A DNA stretch of 64,000 nucleotides from Archangium lipolyticum (GCF_024623785.1 NZ_JANKBZ010000021.1:1-64000); one strand, 5' to 3'; shown: positions 29,063 through 39,816, counted from the first letter of the stretch. Program-made: numbers and translations. The notes: generated from the sequence alone by a model not told the origin.

Positions 29063-29178
29063 GTGCCCCGTGGTGGCAGATGAAGCCCTCGCGAGTGATT
29101 GGCGTCGCCGCCATCAGCCTTGCACTCGGCCTGGGCATGGTCTTCATTGCGGACCCTCATCGCGCAGGGAGTACGACG

Positions 29179-29856
29179 ATGCCCATCGTTGAAATGATCA
29201 AGAATGTCTTCGTCCAGTGGGGCGCCAACTGGGTCCTCTGGCTCCTGTTCGCGCTCTCGCTGGGGAGCGTTGGCATCATCGTGGAGCGCTGGTTCGTCTT
29301 CCGCGGCAAGCAGGATGTCCTTCGCGAGCTCTCCGACACCCTCGAGGAGACGCTCTCGAGCGGGGACTTCCCCGGGGCGCTGGCGAAGCTCGAGAAGCGG
29401 ACGTCCGTCGGAGCGGTGGTGGCCCGGGCAGGGCTCCGTCTCGCGCCGAGAGGACTGACCGCCGCCGACAAGGGCATGCAGAGCGCACTGGCCATCGAGC
29501 GCTCCACGCTGGAGAACCGCCTGGCCTATCTGGGCACCCTGGGAAACAACGCGCCCTTCATCGGGCTCTTCGGGACCGTCATCGGCGTCCTCCTCGCCTT
29601 CGAGGCGCTCGGCCAGACGACGGGTGGGCGCGGCGGGGGGATCGCCTCCAACGTCGTGATGGGCGCCATCGCCGAGGCCCTGGTGGCCACCGCCGTGGGT
29701 ATTGGCGTCGCCCTGCCCGCGGTCGCGGCGTATAACTACTTCCAGCGGCGGATTACCCGCATGCTCTCGGACGCCGAAGCGCTCACCAACCTCGTGCTGG
29801 CCTATGTGTCCGCCCGGGATCGCAACGCGGGCGTGAGTGGCAAGGGAGTGGACTAG
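29179..29856 (+). CDS. exbB: ExbB-type proton channel subunit (MotA/TolQ/ExbB family)
   Basis: The start MPIVEMIK has CAGGGAG nine bases ahead; an upstream ATG (29080) would add 33 residues with a hydrophobic stretch but lacks a ribosome site and lies just behind a hairpin. The product has 225 residues. Three membrane helices are visible at about 12-32, 120-145 and 165-190, with the family core NNAPFIGLFGTVIGVLLAFEAL and AIAEALVATAVGIGVALPAV. With ExbD it converts proton flow into movement of TonB. exbD starts two bases after its stop. Confidence 0.92.
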   Translation: MPIVEMIKNVFVQWGANWVLWLLFALSLGSVGIIVERWFVFRGKQDVLRELSDTLEETLSSGDFPGALAKLEKRTSVGAVVARAGLRLAPRGLTAADKGMQSALAIERSTLENRLAYLGTLGNNAPFIGLFGTVIGVLLAFEALGQTTGGRGGGIASNVVMGAIAEALVATAVGIGVALPAVAAYNYFQRRITRMLSDAEALTNLVLAYVSARDRNAGVSGKGVD

Positions 29857-29858
29857 TC

Positions 29859-30290
29859 ATGGCGGGTGGAACGCAACCCCGAGGCGGGCTGATCGAGGGA
29901 ATCAACGTCACGCCCCTCGTCGACATCACGCTGGTGCTCCTCATCATCTTCATCGTCACCGCGAAGATGATCGACACCCCGGCCCTGCCGCTCGACCTGC
30001 CCCAGGCTTCCCAGAGCGAGGAGCTCCAGACGGTTCTCGCCATCTCCATCACCGCGGACGGCCAGATCCTGGTGGATGGCGCGGACACGGATGGAGCGGC
30101 CTTGAGGGACAGGGTGCGTCAGGCGCTCGCGAAGGATCCGGAGCTTCGTGCCGTCATCCAGGCGGACGGCGCGGTTCCCCACCGGCAGGTGATCTCGGTG
30201 CTCGACCAGTTGAAGGAGGTGGGGCTCACCCGCGTGGCCTTCGGCACGGTCCGTCCGGAGCCAACGGAGGATGGGCGTGCGAACCCCTGA
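29859..30290 (+). CDS. exbD: ExbD-type proton channel subunit
   Basis: The product has 143 residues. A single membrane helix near residues 18-38 contains the proton-carrying Asp in the conserved INVTPLVDITLVLLIIFIVT stretch, followed by the periplasmic domain (about 45-138) with the SITADGQILVDG pattern. It partners ExbB in the inner membrane to energise TonB. The gene overlaps tonB by 20 nt. Confidence 0.93.
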   Translation: MAGGTQPRGGLIEGINVTPLVDITLVLLIIFIVTAKMIDTPALPLDLPQASQSEELQTVLAISITADGQILVDGADTDGAALRDRVRQALAKDPELRAVIQADGAVPHRQVISVLDQLKEVGLTRVAFGTVRPEPTEDGRANP

Positions 30291-31128
30291 GCCATCCCCG
30301 GAGCGCGAGCCCGGCACCGAGAGCATCGCGGACATCGTCCTCGGACCCGAGAAGCCGAGGAGGCCGGGGATCCTCGTGTGGGCCGTGGTGGCGACGGTGG
30401 CCCTGCACGGGGCGGCGGGCTTTCTCGCATGGAGGGTATGGCAGAAGGCTGCCTCGCGTGTTCCTCCGGCGGCGGCGCCGAAGCCCCCGATCCGGGTCGA
30501 GCACCTGGTGGACCTACGGCCCCAGGCTATTCCCGAACCTCCCGCTCCCGTGGCTCCGCCACCTCCACCGCCGCGGCAACAACGGCAGCGAGCGGCTCGG
30601 GCCGAGACGCCGCCGAGCCGCGCCAAGCCCACCAACGCTCCACCTTCTTCCGCGCCCGCCCAGGCCGGTGAGGTGGTCGCCGTGAAGGAGGCGGAAGCTC
30701 CCCTCGACTTCACCGGCTTCGACATCGTGAGCGGTCAGGCCCAGAGCTATGCCGGAGGCGTGACGGCTTCCAACGGAAGCTCCACGCGGGCCGTCGAGGC
30801 CGTTGCTGGCTCTGAAGACGGTGATGCCAACGGGACTGGAGTGAGCAGGGCCCGCCCCATCCGGCTCCCCGCGCGCAACTGGGACTGCCCCTGGCCCCGG
30901 GAGGCGGACACGCTGCGCATCAACGAGCAGACGGTCGTGCTCCGTGTCGTCGTCACTCCCGAGGGCCAGGTGACCTCGGCCCAGCTGGTGTCCGATCCGG
31001 GCCACGGTTTCGGTCAGGCGGCGCTGGCCTGTGCACGGAGCGCGCGCTTCGACGCCGCCCTCGACCGGGATGGCCGTCCGTACGCGGCCACTTCTCCGCC
31101 GATCCGGGTCCGGTTCAAGCGTCGGTGA
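30271..31128 (+). CDS. tonB: TonB energy transducer
   Basis: The product has 285 residues. A membrane helix lies near 31-50 (WAVVATVALHGAAGFLAW with the conserved His), a Pro-rich spacer at 70-110, and a C-terminal TonB domain at about 200-285 (VVLRVVVTPEGQVTSAQLV, DPGHGFGQAALACARSARF). It links ExbB/ExbD to outer-membrane receptors, here most likely MxcH. The GHGF-x-x-AA motif is shared with the TonB-like domain of MxcH. The start overlaps exbD; a GTG two codons on is an alternative. Confidence 0.92.
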   Translation: MGVRTPEPSPEREPGTESIADIVLGPEKPRRPGILVWAVVATVALHGAAGFLAWRVWQKAASRVPPAAAPKPPIRVEHLVDLRPQAIPEPPAPVAPPPPPPRQQRQRAARAETPPSRAKPTNAPPSSAPAQAGEVVAVKEAEAPLDFTGFDIVSGQAQSYAGGVTASNGSSTRAVEAVAGSEDGDANGTGVSRARPIRLPARNWDCPWPREADTLRINEQTVVLRVVVTPEGQVTSAQLVSDPGHGFGQAALACARSARFDAALDRDGRPYAATSPPIRVRFKRR

Positions 31129-31190
31129 GCCGGAGGATGGGCCGCCGCCCCCCTGGCTGATTCGCCGGGAGGCTCCTAGAGTCGCCTCGT

Positions 31191-32201
31191 ATGGACATGC
31201 CCGAGTTCATCGAGGTGCGGCGGCCGCGCTGGGAGAAGCTGGAGTCCCTGCTCGACAAGGCGGAGGGGAAGGGACTGCGCGGCCTCGAATTGGAGGAGGC
31301 CCGCTCGTTGGGCAAGCTTTACCGCGCCGTCTCCAGCGATCTGCTCTGGGTGCGCGCGCGCAGCGGCTCGGCCGACGTGAGCGAGTACCTCAATGACCTG
31401 GTGGGCCGGGCCTACGCCATCACCTACCCGGGCCAGCGGCCGCGCTTCGCGGACGTGTGGGGCTTCGTCGCCCGGGGGTTTCCCGCGCTGATGCGCCAGG
31501 AGTGGCGTATGTACGCGGCGTCGGTGCTCCTGTTCATGGCGGGCGTGGGCTTCGGGTACCTGGGCATGCTGGTGGACCCCGACGCGGCGCCCTACCTCGT
31601 CCCCGACCAGCACCTGGGCATGGACCCCCTCGAGCGCGCCGCCGAGGAGGCCGCGGGCGAGGGGATGTCGGTGGGGCAGCAGGCCCAGTTCACCACCTTC
31701 CTCTTCACGCACAACATCCAGGTGGCCTTCTTCGCCTTCGCGCTGGGCATCACCGTGGGCGTGGGCACGGCGCTGATGCTCTTCACCAACGGGCTGCTGC
31801 TGGGCGCGCTCGCGCAGGTGTACACGGCCAAGGGCATGGCCGGCTGGTTCTGGGCGTGGATCCTCCCCCACGGCATTCCGGAGATCACGGCCATCTGCAT
31901 CGCGGGTGCGGCGGGCTTCGTCATCGCCCGGGGTCAGATCGCCCCGCGCGGACTGCCTCGGGGCCTGGCGCTGCGCCAGGAGGCGATACGCGCGGTGAAG
32001 CTCCTCTTCGGCACGCTCGCGCTCTTCGTGCTCGCGGGCTTCATCGAGGGCACCATCTCGCAGATCCACCCGCCGAAGCTCTCGGTGGCCTTCAAGATCT
32101 CCTTCGCCCTGACGGTGGGCCTGGGCGTCTACGCGTACCTGTGCTCGGACTGGATGCGAGGGGCGCGCGGGGCCGCCGCGGATGGAAGCGGCGCGTCGTA
32201 G
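31191..32201 (+). CDS. SpoIIM-family (DUF95) membrane protein
   Basis: The product has 336 residues. A cytosolic helical N-terminus (1-105) includes EARSLGKLYRAVSSDLLWVRA, typical of the stage II sporulation M family. Five to six membrane helices follow from about 110 to 325, with the conserved FTTFLFTHNIQVAFFAFALG and WAWILPHGIPEITAI stretches. In Bacillus the SpoIIM protein belongs to the complex remodelling peptidoglycan during engulfment. In myxobacteria the homologue usually sits with RDD, MoxR and DUF58 genes and its role is unknown. Confidence 0.88.
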   Translation: MDMPEFIEVRRPRWEKLESLLDKAEGKGLRGLELEEARSLGKLYRAVSSDLLWVRARSGSADVSEYLNDLVGRAYAITYPGQRPRFADVWGFVARGFPALMRQEWRMYAASVLLFMAGVGFGYLGMLVDPDAAPYLVPDQHLGMDPLERAAEEAAGEGMSVGQQAQFTTFLFTHNIQVAFFAFALGITVGVGTALMLFTNGLLLGALAQVYTAKGMAGWFWAWILPHGIPEITAICIAGAAGFVIARGQIAPRGLPRGLALRQEAIRAVKLLFGTLALFVLAGFIEGTISQIHPPKLSVAFKISFALTVGLGVYAYLCSDWMRGARGAAADGSGAS

Positions 32202-32255
32202 AAAAGCTGCTTCATGAACGTGGTAGTTTGTCTGTTGGAGGGGACACCCCACGGC

Positions 32256-35200
32256 ATGGACAATGACACCACGGATCCGTCTGCGTCAGGCAGTCCAGGA
32301 GTTCCTCTCTCGCGGGGAAAGAGCGTCGCCGGGCGGTTCACCATCGAGGACCTGGCGGGCCGTGGCGGCATGGGCTTCGTCTACCGTGCCAGGGATTCCC
32401 TCTCCGGACGGCCCGTCGCCCTCAAGTTCCTGCATGTCATCGACTCTCCGGAGGTGGCCTACCGCTTCAACCGGGAGGCCATGCTGCTCTCCAGTCTGTG
32501 CCACCCCGGCATCGTCTCCTATGTCGCTCATGGCACCACCGAGGCAGGCCAGCCCTTCCTGGCCATGGAGTGGCTCGAAGGCGAGGACCTGGCTCAGCGC
32601 CTGAGCCGCCAGTGCCTTGGCCTCTCCGAGGCCCTGGCCTTGCTGCGCCGCGCCGCCGAGGCGCTCGTCACCGCGCACGAGCAGGGCATCGTCCACCGTG
32701 ACCTCAAGCCCTCCAACCTCTTCCTGCGCGAAGGCCGTCCCGAGGACGTGGTGCTGTTGGACTTCGGCATTGCCCGCACGCACTCGCTGATGGCGGTGAC
32801 ACGCCCCGGCATCGTGGTGGGCACTCCGGGCTACATGTCGCCCGAGCAGGCCTCCAGCCAGTCCGAGATTTCCCCCAGCGCGGACATCTTCTCCCTGGGC
32901 TGCGTGCTCTACGAGTGCCTCACGGGTCAGCCGCCCTTCGCCGCTCCCCACTTCGCCGCCGCGCTGGCCAAGATTCTCTTCACCGAACCCGCCCCCCTGC
33001 ACACGCTGCGCACCGGGCTGCCCCCGGGCGTGCAGGTGCTGGTGGACCGCATGCTGGCCAAGGATCCGCGGCGGCGGCTGCTGGACGCCTCCACCCTGCT
33101 GGAGGCGCTCTCCGCGCTGGAGTCCGTGCCCGAGTTGTTGTTGCCCCGCGCCATGGAGGACTCGCGCCCTCCCAGCCTGGCCGGGGCCGAGCAGCAACTC
33201 GTCAGTGTCTTGCTGGTGTCCCTGTTGGGGGTGCGGCCCGGTGAGCAGGGGCCGATGGAGCGGGCCTGGGCCTCCTCGCTGGACGCGCTGCGCGTGGCGC
33301 TCGCTCCCCATGGCGCCCGGGTGGAGCTGCTGGCGGACGGCTCGCTGGTGGCCACGCTGGTGCCGGAGCGCGGCAGTGCCACGGATCAGGCCGCCCTGGC
33401 GGCCCGGTGCGCGCTCACCTTCAAGGAGCGCTGGCCCGAGGCCGCCGTCGTGCTGGTGACGGGCCTGGGCGTCATCAATGAGCACCTGCCGGTGGGTGAT
33501 GCCATGGACAGGGGGGGGCGGCTGTTGCGCCAGCTCGAGTGGATGCCCGCCTCCTCCTGTGTGGTGTTGGATGAGGTGACGGCCGGCTTGCTGGGGCCCG
33601 GCTTCCAGCTCTCGCGCTCCTCGGCGGGCACCTTCCTGCTGCAAGGCGAGCAGCTCAGCGCCGATGCGTCCCGTCCGCTGCTGGGCAAGCCCACCCCCTG
33701 CGTGGGGCGCGAGCAGGAGCTGGCCCGGCTCGACATCACCCTCGACTCCTGTATCGAGGCGCCAGCCGCCCGGGCCCTTCTGGTGACTGCCCCCGCGGGC
33801 GTGGGCAAGTCCCGGCTGCGCCACGAGTTCCTCCGCCGCATCGAGCGCCAGGAGCAGCGGGTGATGGTGCTGCTGGGGAGAGGAGACCCGATGAGCGCGG
33901 GAGCCTCGTACAGCCTGCTGGGACAGGCGTTGCGACGGCTGTGCGGCATCGTGGAAGGGGAGAACCTGGAGGCACGTCGGACCCGGCTGTACCAGCGCGT
34001 GGCCCGGCACCTGCCCGAGCAGGAGGCCCAGGATGTCGTCGAGTCCCTGGGGGAGCTGTGCGCCATTCCCTTCCCCGGGGAGGCGAGTCCACGTCTGCGT
34101 GCCGCGCGCGGCGATCCGCGGCTGATGAGCGCTCAGGTGAGCCGGGCGTTGGTGTCCTTCCTGGGCGCGGAGTGTGCCCATCAGCCGGTGCTGCTGGTGT
34201 TGGAGGATCTGCACTGGAGCGATGCGCTCACCATCAAGCTGGTGGACGAGGTGCTGCGGGAGCTGGCCAGGCGGCCATTGATGGTGCTGGCGCTGGCGCG
34301 GCCGGAGGTGAAGGAGCTCTTTCCCGGGTTGTGGTCGCCCTCCCTTCAGGAGTTGCCGCTACAGGGTTTGAGCCGCAAGGCCAGCGCCCGGCTGGCGCGC
34401 GAGGTGCTCGGGTCGCGGGTCTCCGACACCGTCGTGCAGAGGGTCGTGGAGCAGTCCGACGGCAACGCGCTCTTCCTGGAGGAGCTCATCCGCGTGGCGG
34501 CCGAGGGGCGCGGGGAGGCCGCGCCGGAGACGGTGCTGGCGGTGCTCCAGTCGCGTCTGACACGGATGGAGGCCGGGGCCCGCCAGGTGTTGCTGGCCGC
34601 CAGCTTCTTCGGCCGCACCTTCTGGGCCCAGGGGGTAGGGGAGTTGCTGGGCTGGCAGGACGCGACGGACATGCTGGCGCAGCACCTCCGGCAGCTCGTG
34701 GCGCAGGAGGTCATCGAGCCGCAGCCCGACAGCCGCTTCCCCGGCACGGTCGAGTACCGCTTCCGGCACGCGCTCGTGCGGGACGCGGCCTATGGCCTGG
34801 TGCCCGACAACTATCGGCCCAAGGGCCACGGATTGGCCGGCGCCTGGCTGGAGCGGATGGGGGAGACCGACCTGGTGGTGCTCGCCACGCATTACCAGCT
34901 CGGGCTGCAGTTGGCGCTCGCGGCCCATTTCCATACCCGGGCCGCCGAGCAGCTCTTCGAACGCAATGCCTTGCAGGGGTGCCTCCAATGTGTGGAGTCG
35001 GCCCTGGCCTGTGGCGTGGGCGGCGAGGCCCTGTCCCGGTTGCGCGCGCTCCAGGCCGTGGTGGCCATCTGGCTGGAGCAGAACCAGAGGGCGCTGGAGC
35101 TCGGGATGCCGGTGGTGTCCGAGTTGAAGGCGGGCAGCCGATTGTGGTGCAGGTTGATGGGAGGCCTGATTCTCGGGACCGCGCAGGACGGTCAACAGGA

Positions 35201-36209
35201 GCGGGCGGTCAGGCTGAGTGAGCTCCTGCTGCGCACCTCTCCGGAGCCCGAGGCGCTCGCCGCCTATATCGAATCCGTTGCCCTGCTGGGTCTCACCGTG
35301 GCCTGGTCCGGTTCGCGCCAGGGAATGGAACAACTGCTCGGGCGCATCATCGAGGTGGGCGCCGACATCGTGAACGATGATCCGGTGGCGCGTGGCTGGA
35401 TGAGATTCATGCAGGGCTATTTCCTTCACCTCATCGAGGCCAGGCCCTGGCAGGCCTTCCTGGTGGCCGAGCTGGGCACGCGGGACTTCCAGGAGATCGG
35501 CTCCGAGCGCAACGCGAGCGCGCTGGAGACCCTGTCGGGGATGGCCCTGGACGCCCTGGGGGTATTGCCCGGTGCCCTGGAGCGGCTGCGGGATTCGGTC
35601 GCCACCTCTCAGCGGACGGATCATCGTCTCGTGGGAGCCCATGCCCGGCATCATCTGATCCAGGCGTTGGCGGGCAGCGCCGATCCGGAGCATCAGCGCG
35701 AGGCGCGGGCGCTGGTTCGCGAGTGGATGGGAAATGGAGACTTCCTGTCCTTCAAACAGGGCACGGCGCACGCGATGCTGGCGAAGGTGGTGGCGGCCAG
35801 CGGCGAGCTCCATGAAGCCGAGGTGTATGCCCGCAGGGCCTGTGAGCTTCTGACGCCCTTCCTGTCCTACCTGGTCTATGCGCGCACGGTGCTCAGCAAC
35901 GTGTTGCTCGCCCAGGGACGAGCCACGGAGGCCCGGCAGGTGGCGGACCTGGGTGTGCAGGATGTGGCGCGCATGGGCAGCTGGGGTGTGTACGCGGTCG
36001 CCATGCACCTGGCGCTGGCGGAGGCCTGCTTCGCGGAAGGGGATGACTGCACGGGGGAGATGGCCCTTCGGGAGGCCTATGAGTGTGTGCGAGCACGCGC
36101 CGACGACATTCCAGACCCCGCGGCCCGCGAGCGCTTCCTGCGCCAGGTGCCCGAGAATGCTCGCACCCTCGAGCTGGTCCGCCAGCGCTGGGGCGAGGCC
36201 GCGGCGTAG
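32256..36209 (+). CDS. Large Ser/Thr kinase with cyclase-like, AAA ATPase and TPR-like regions
   Basis: The start MDNDTT has GGAGGGG upstream; an ATG 14 codons earlier lacks one. The product has 1317 residues. The kinase (about 27-300) has Lys 57, HRDLKPSN (147-154) and DFG (169-171). Residues about 320-460 resemble a class III cyclase fold without its metal ligands. An AAA/STAND ATPase follows, with Walker A APAGVGKS near 510 and a VLEDLHWSD Walker B near 650. The remaining 500 residues are helical repeats. Such proteins are thought to integrate many inputs before phosphorylating targets. No membrane helix is seen. Its stop lies three bases from the convergent DUF58 stop. Confidence 0.9.
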   Translation: MDNDTTDPSASGSPGVPLSRGKSVAGRFTIEDLAGRGGMGFVYRARDSLSGRPVALKFLHVIDSPEVAYRFNREAMLLSSLCHPGIVSYVAHGTTEAGQPFLAMEWLEGEDLAQRLSRQCLGLSEALALLRRAAEALVTAHEQGIVHRDLKPSNLFLREGRPEDVVLLDFGIARTHSLMAVTRPGIVVGTPGYMSPEQASSQSEISPSADIFSLGCVLYECLTGQPPFAAPHFAAALAKILFTEPAPLHTLRTGLPPGVQVLVDRMLAKDPRRRLLDASTLLEALSALESVPELLLPRAMEDSRPPSLAGAEQQLVSVLLVSLLGVRPGEQGPMERAWASSLDALRVALAPHGARVELLADGSLVATLVPERGSATDQAALAARCALTFKERWPEAAVVLVTGLGVINEHLPVGDAMDRGGRLLRQLEWMPASSCVVLDEVTAGLLGPGFQLSRSSAGTFLLQGEQLSADASRPLLGKPTPCVGREQELARLDITLDSCIEAPAARALLVTAPAGVGKSRLRHEFLRRIERQEQRVMVLLGRGDPMSAGASYSLLGQALRRLCGIVEGENLEARRTRLYQRVARHLPEQEAQDVVESLGELCAIPFPGEASPRLRAARGDPRLMSAQVSRALVSFLGAECAHQPVLLVLEDLHWSDALTIKLVDEVLRELARRPLMVLALARPEVKELFPGLWSPSLQELPLQGLSRKASARLAREVLGSRVSDTVVQRVVEQSDGNALFLEELIRVAAEGRGEAAPETVLAVLQSRLTRMEAGARQVLLAASFFGRTFWAQGVGELLGWQDATDMLAQHLRQLVAQEVIEPQPDSRFPGTVEYRFRHALVRDAAYGLVPDNYRPKGHGLAGAWLERMGETDLVVLATHYQLGLQLALAAHFHTRAAEQLFERNALQGCLQCVESALACGVGGEALSRLRALQAVVAIWLEQNQRALELGMPVVSELKAGSRLWCRLMGGLILGTAQDGQQERAVRLSELLLRTSPEPEALAAYIESVALLGLTVAWSGSRQGMEQLLGRIIEVGADIVNDDPVARGWMRFMQGYFLHLIEARPWQAFLVAELGTRDFQEIGSERNASALETLSGMALDALGVLPGALERLRDSVATSQRTDHRLVGAHARHHLIQALAGSADPEHQREARALVREWMGNGDFLSFKQGTAHAMLAKVVAASGELHEAEVYARRACELLTPFLSYLVYARTVLSNVLLAQGRATEARQVADLGVQDVARMGSWGVYAVAMHLALAEACFAEGDDCTGEMALREAYECVRARADDIPDPAARERFLRQVPENARTLELVRQRWGEAAA

Positions 36210-36212
36210 GAC

Positions 36213-37520
36213 CTACAGAACGCCGCGCGCCTTGATGTCCAGGTAACGGTTCACCGCGGCGAGGCTCAGCTCATCCGGCTGCACATCCAGCATCTGCACG
36301 CCCCCGGAGCTCACCTTCGCCTTGAGGGACTCGCGGTCCGTGAGCAGCTCGCTGGCCACGGCCTGCTGGAAGGCCTGTTCGGCGCCCGCGGGTGGCGTGC
36401 GCAGCAGGTTCGCCAGCGCCGTGTCCCGCACGGACAGACACAGGGGCACGTGTCTCCGCGCCAGCCGGTGCAACGGTGCCACCATCGTGGAGGCCTGCTC
36501 CTCGTCGAGGAAGTCCGTGAACACGCACAGCAGGCTGCGCCGCGTGAGGCGCACGTTCAGCTCCTTGAAGAGCGCCAGGTAGTCCACGTACGTGAGGCTC
36601 GGCGTGGTGGAGTAGAGCGTGTCCAATATCTTCCGGTACTGCATGCGGCCCGCCGCCGGAGGGAGGTACGCCTTCACCCCGTCCGCGAACACGGCCAGCC
36701 CCACCCGGTCCCCGTTTCGCACCGCCACGAAGGCCAGGAAGAGCGCCGCGTTGACGGCATGGTCCAGCTTGGTCAGTCCGTCCACCTGCGCCGCCATCGA
36801 GCGGCCCGCGTCCACGCAGATGAGGATGGACTGTGAGCGCTCGGACTCCATCACCCGCGTCACCGGCCTCGTGCGCCGTGCCGTGGCCTTCCAGTCCACC
36901 TCGCGCACCGAGTCTCCCTGCGCGTAGTCCCTCAGGCGCGCGAACTCGCTGCCCCGGCCATCCCGCCGCAACTGCCGCAGGCCCAGGTTCACCAGATCCA
37001 ACGCCGCGCCGGACAGCAGCAGGCGGCTCGCGCCTCGCAGATCCGGGAACACCGACACCTTCTGCTCCGCGCGCACGTGCCGCTCGTGGAAGACGAGCCC
37101 CAGCGGCCCGCGCACCCGCACGTGCACGTCCCCGAAACCGAACTTGCCGCGCTTCACCGGCGTCACCCGGTACACCCAGCGCGTCTGGCTGTTCGCGGGC
37201 AGGTGCAGCGGAGCCTCCTCGGGCTCGGCGGTGAAGGACTCGGGCACGTCGTCACGCACCCGCACGTCCACCGCCTGGCCGCCCCGGTGCACCAGCAGCA
37301 GCTCTACCTTGTTGGGTACCCCCACCGACAGACGGGCCGGCAGCTTCCGGCTCACCTCCAGACGCACCCGGCGGGCCAGCAGGAAGTCCACCCCCGCCAG
37401 CGCCAGCCCGAGCGCGTCCAGCACCAGCACCACGCCGCCGAGGCCCGGGAAGAATCCCGCCGCCATCATCGGCACGGCCAGCAAGCACAGCAGCACCCAG
37501 AGGCGCCCGGTGGGAATCAC
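36213..37520 (-). CDS. DUF58 membrane protein
   Basis: The GTG start overlaps the MoxR stop (GTGA). The product has 435 residues. Two membrane helices lie in the first 50 residues, then a beta-rich domain, then the DUF58 signature around residues 200-260 ([20 protein letters not shown]) running into a von Willebrand-A-like fold with DAGRSM, a MIDAS-like metal site. DUF58 proteins are standard partners of MoxR ATPases and are thought to act in assembly or activation of envelope complexes. It is the last gene of the long minus-strand run. Confidence 0.9.
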   Translation of the reverse strand: MIPTGRLWVLLCLLAVPMMAAGFFPGLGGVVLVLDALGLALAGVDFLLARRVRLEVSRKLPARLSVGVPNKVELLLVHRGGQAVDVRVRDDVPESFTAEPEEAPLHLPANSQTRWVYRVTPVKRGKFGFGDVHVRVRGPLGLVFHERHVRAEQKVSVFPDLRGASRLLLSGAALDLVNLGLRQLRRDGRGSEFARLRDYAQGDSVREVDWKATARRTRPVTRVMESERSQSILICVDAGRSMAAQVDGLTKLDHAVNAALFLAFVAVRNGDRVGLAVFADGVKAYLPPAAGRMQYRKILDTLYSTTPSLTYVDYLALFKELNVRLTRRSLLCVFTDFLDEEQASTMVAPLHRLARRHVPLCLSVRDTALANLLRTPPAGAEQAFQQAVASELLTDRESLKAKVSSGGVQMLDVQPDELSLAAVNRYLDIKARGVL

Positions 37521-38518
37521 CGGGGAACCTCGACGGACTGCACCACCTCGCGCAGCACGTCCGAGGGCGTGGCTCCGTCCAGCTCCGCGTCCGGCGACAA
37601 CAGCAGGCGGTGCTTCAATACCGGCGCGGCCAGGAAGCGCACGTCATCCGGTGTGACGAAGCCCCGGCCTCGCAGCGCCGCCAGCGCCTTCGAGGCCAGC
37701 AGCAGGTGCACGCCCGCGCGAGGCCCCGCGCCCAGCCGGATGCGGCTGGAGGTGCGCGTGGCCGCCACCAGCTTGCGCACATAGGAGAGCACCGGCGGCT
37801 CCACCGTCACCTCGTTGAGCGCCGCCCGCGCCGCCAGCAGCCCCTCCTTCGTCACCGCCGCTCCCACGCCCGCGCGCGTCAGATCGCCCGCGTCGAAGCC
37901 CCGGTGCACCGAGGCGAGGATGGCGTCCTCCTCCTCGGGCGCCGGGTAGCCCACGTCGATCTTCAGGAGGAAGCGGTCGAGCTGCGCCTCGGGCAGCGGA
38001 TAGGTGCCCTCGGACTCCACCGGGTTCTGCGTGGCGAACACCGTGAAGAGCGGCGAGAGCGGCAGGTTGCGGCCCTCCAGCGACACGGCGCGCTCCTGCA
38101 TGGCCTCCAGCAGCGCGGACTGCGTCTTGGCGGGGGCGCGGTTGATCTCATCCGCCAGCAGCAGGTCCGTGAAGATGGGGCCGCGAACCAGCACGAAGGA
38201 CTGGCTCTTCAGGTCGAAGATGCTGGTGCCCAGGATGTCGGCGGGCATCAGATCCGGGGTGAACTGGATGCGCTTGAAGTCCGAGCTGACGCTCCGCGCG
38301 AGCGCCTTGGCCATCAGCGTCTTGGCCACGCCGGGCACGCCCTCCAGCAGCACGTGGCCACCGGCGATGAGGCCGACGAGCATCAGCTCCAGCGGCTCGT
38401 CCTGGCCGACGACGGCCTTGCGCACCTCGGAGAGCACGCCCTCGCGGATGGCATGGGCGGCGGCCACGGCGTTGCTGGCGGTGGCGGGCGGTTGGGGGGC
38501 GATGGTGGGCAGGGTCAT
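37517..38518 (-). CDS. MoxR-family AAA+ ATPase
   Basis: The product has 333 residues. It has Walker A GVPGVAKT, Walker B LLADEINR with the MoxR-typical [16 protein letters not shown] continuation, sensor 1 (FATQNP) and the C-terminal lid domain. MoxR ATPases act as chaperones that insert cofactors or activate VWA-domain partners. The gene overlaps its neighbours on both sides (ATGA upstream, GTGA downstream), so DUF4350, MoxR and DUF58 are translated as a set. Confidence 0.93.
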   Translation of the reverse strand: MTLPTIAPQPPATASNAVAAAHAIREGVLSEVRKAVVGQDEPLELMLVGLIAGGHVLLEGVPGVAKTLMAKALARSVSSDFKRIQFTPDLMPADILGTSIFDLKSQSFVLVRGPIFTDLLLADEINRAPAKTQSALLEAMQERAVSLEGRNLPLSPLFTVFATQNPVESEGTYPLPEAQLDRFLLKIDVGYPAPEEEDAILASVHRGFDAGDLTRAGVGAAVTKEGLLAARAALNEVTVEPPVLSYVRKLVAATRTSSRIRLGAGPRAGVHLLLASKALAALRGRGFVTPDDVRFLAAPVLKHRLLLSPDAELDGATPSDVLREVVQSVEVPR

Positions 38519-39816
38519 GACTCCTCGGCTCTCGACATGGCGGACTCGCCCGGCGGCGGCCCGGAAGGATGGATGCGCTGGCGCAGCGTCGCGGCGCGCG
38601 TGGCCAGCTGCTGCAAATCACTCTCGCTGGCGGTGGACTCGGTGTTGCGGGCGATGGCGCGCAGGCCGTTGGCCAGGTCCTCCCGCCCGCGCGCGGCCAG
38701 TCCCTCGGAGACGGCCTTCACGGGGGCGTGGGCGGGCAGGCCCGCGTGCAGGGCCAGCTCCTGGGTGAGGCCCCGGGTGATGAGGCCGGCGGCGAAGGCG
38801 TGGTGGCGGCCCTCGCGGTACAGGCGGCTCATCGCGAAGAGGGCGTCGGTGGCCCCCACGCGCACGGACTCGGGCGGCGGACGCGGCCGGCCGAAGCGTT
38901 TGAGCGCCACCGCCCACAGGCTCAGCCCCAACAGCAACTGCGCCACCGCGAAGTGCAGGCCGTAGCGGCGGGCGAAGTCCACGAGGGAGCGCTCGTTGGT
39001 GAAGCCGTGGTGGTGCTCGTCGAATTCGTAGGGGCCCGGGCCCAGTGCCCTCAAGGCGCTCAGCCAGAACTGCGCGTTGTCCGCGCGCGCGAGCGCCTGG
39101 TTCATCGCCAGCTCCGGCGCGCCCACCACCAGCACCTTGCCCGCGCCGTACGGCACCACCGCCGCCACCGTCAGCCCCAGCGGCTCGTCCTCGAGCAGTG
39201 GCACGGCGCCCGTCTCGGGCAGCGTCAGGTAGGCCTGCACCTTCGCCTCCACGCGCTCCACGCCCAACGTGTACGGGCTGGACAGCGGCGGGACGAGCGT
39301 GCGCATGGGCAGCGAGGTGTCCGCCTTGCGGAGCTTCACCCCCACCGCGTCCAGCAGCCGGTTCTCCTTCGAGCCCCAGGGGACGTAGACGAGGTGGTGC
39401 CCCTCGCGCACGTGGTCGAGCAGCTTCTCCGTCTCGGCCTCGCTCAGCTCGGGCACGTGCAGCCGGTTGAGGCCGTGACGCGGCACCTCCTCGTCGTCCT
39501 CCTCCTCCTCATCATCCGAGCCGGAGGCGAGCGCCGTCTCGTCCGGGTCGTCCTCGCGGGCATCCTCCACCTCCACCGCGAGCAGCACTGGCGAGCCCAT
39601 GCCCTGGACGATCTGCAGGTCCGCGGTGCGGCGGAGGACGGCCAGGCCGCTCTCCTCGGCGAGCAGGTAGAGGCCGCGTGCCCCATCTGGCTGGGCGCGC
39701 CAGGTGGAGAGCGTGTCGGCGAAGCCGCCCCGGGCCGCGCCGCGCACCAGCCACGAGCCCAGCAGGGCGGTGACGATCAGCCCTCCCACCACCACCAGCG
39801 GAAAACGGTCACGCAC
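38515..39816 (-). CDS. DUF4350-type membrane protein
   Basis: The GTG start gives 433 residues. A membrane helix lies at 7-25, then a domain of about 240 residues with a Glu/Asp-rich insertion ([11 protein letters not shown]), a second helix near 275-295 ([17 protein letters not shown]), and a helical cytosolic tail. The order fits DUF4350 proteins encoded with MoxR and DUF58. Function is unknown. It overlaps the DUF4129 gene by eight bases and the MoxR gene by four. Confidence 0.8.
   Translation of the reverse strand: MRDRFPLVVVGGLIVTALLGSWLVRGAARGGFADTLSTWRAQPDGARGLYLLAEESGLAVLRRTADLQIVQGMGSPVLLAVEVEDAREDDPDETALASGSDDEEEEDDEEVPRHGLNRLHVPELSEAETEKLLDHVREGHHLVYVPWGSKENRLLDAVGVKLRKADTSLPMRTLVPPLSSPYTLGVERVEAKVQAYLTLPETGAVPLLEDEPLGLTVAAVVPYGAGKVLVVGAPELAMNQALARADNAQFWLSALRALGPGPYEFDEHHHGFTNERSLVDFARRYGLHFAVAQLLLGLSLWAVALKRFGRPRPPPESVRVGATDALFAMSRLYREGRHHAFAAGLITRGLTQELALHAGLPAHAPVKAVSEGLAARGREDLANGLRAIARNTESTASESDLQQLATRAATLRQRIHPSGPPPGESAMSRAEES

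Noticed and set aside
29080-29178. Upstream extension of exbB with a hydrophobic stretch
   Set aside because: No ribosome site, and it begins 18 nt after a strong hairpin; the 29179 start has CAGGGAG at correct spacing. It remains a minor possibility.
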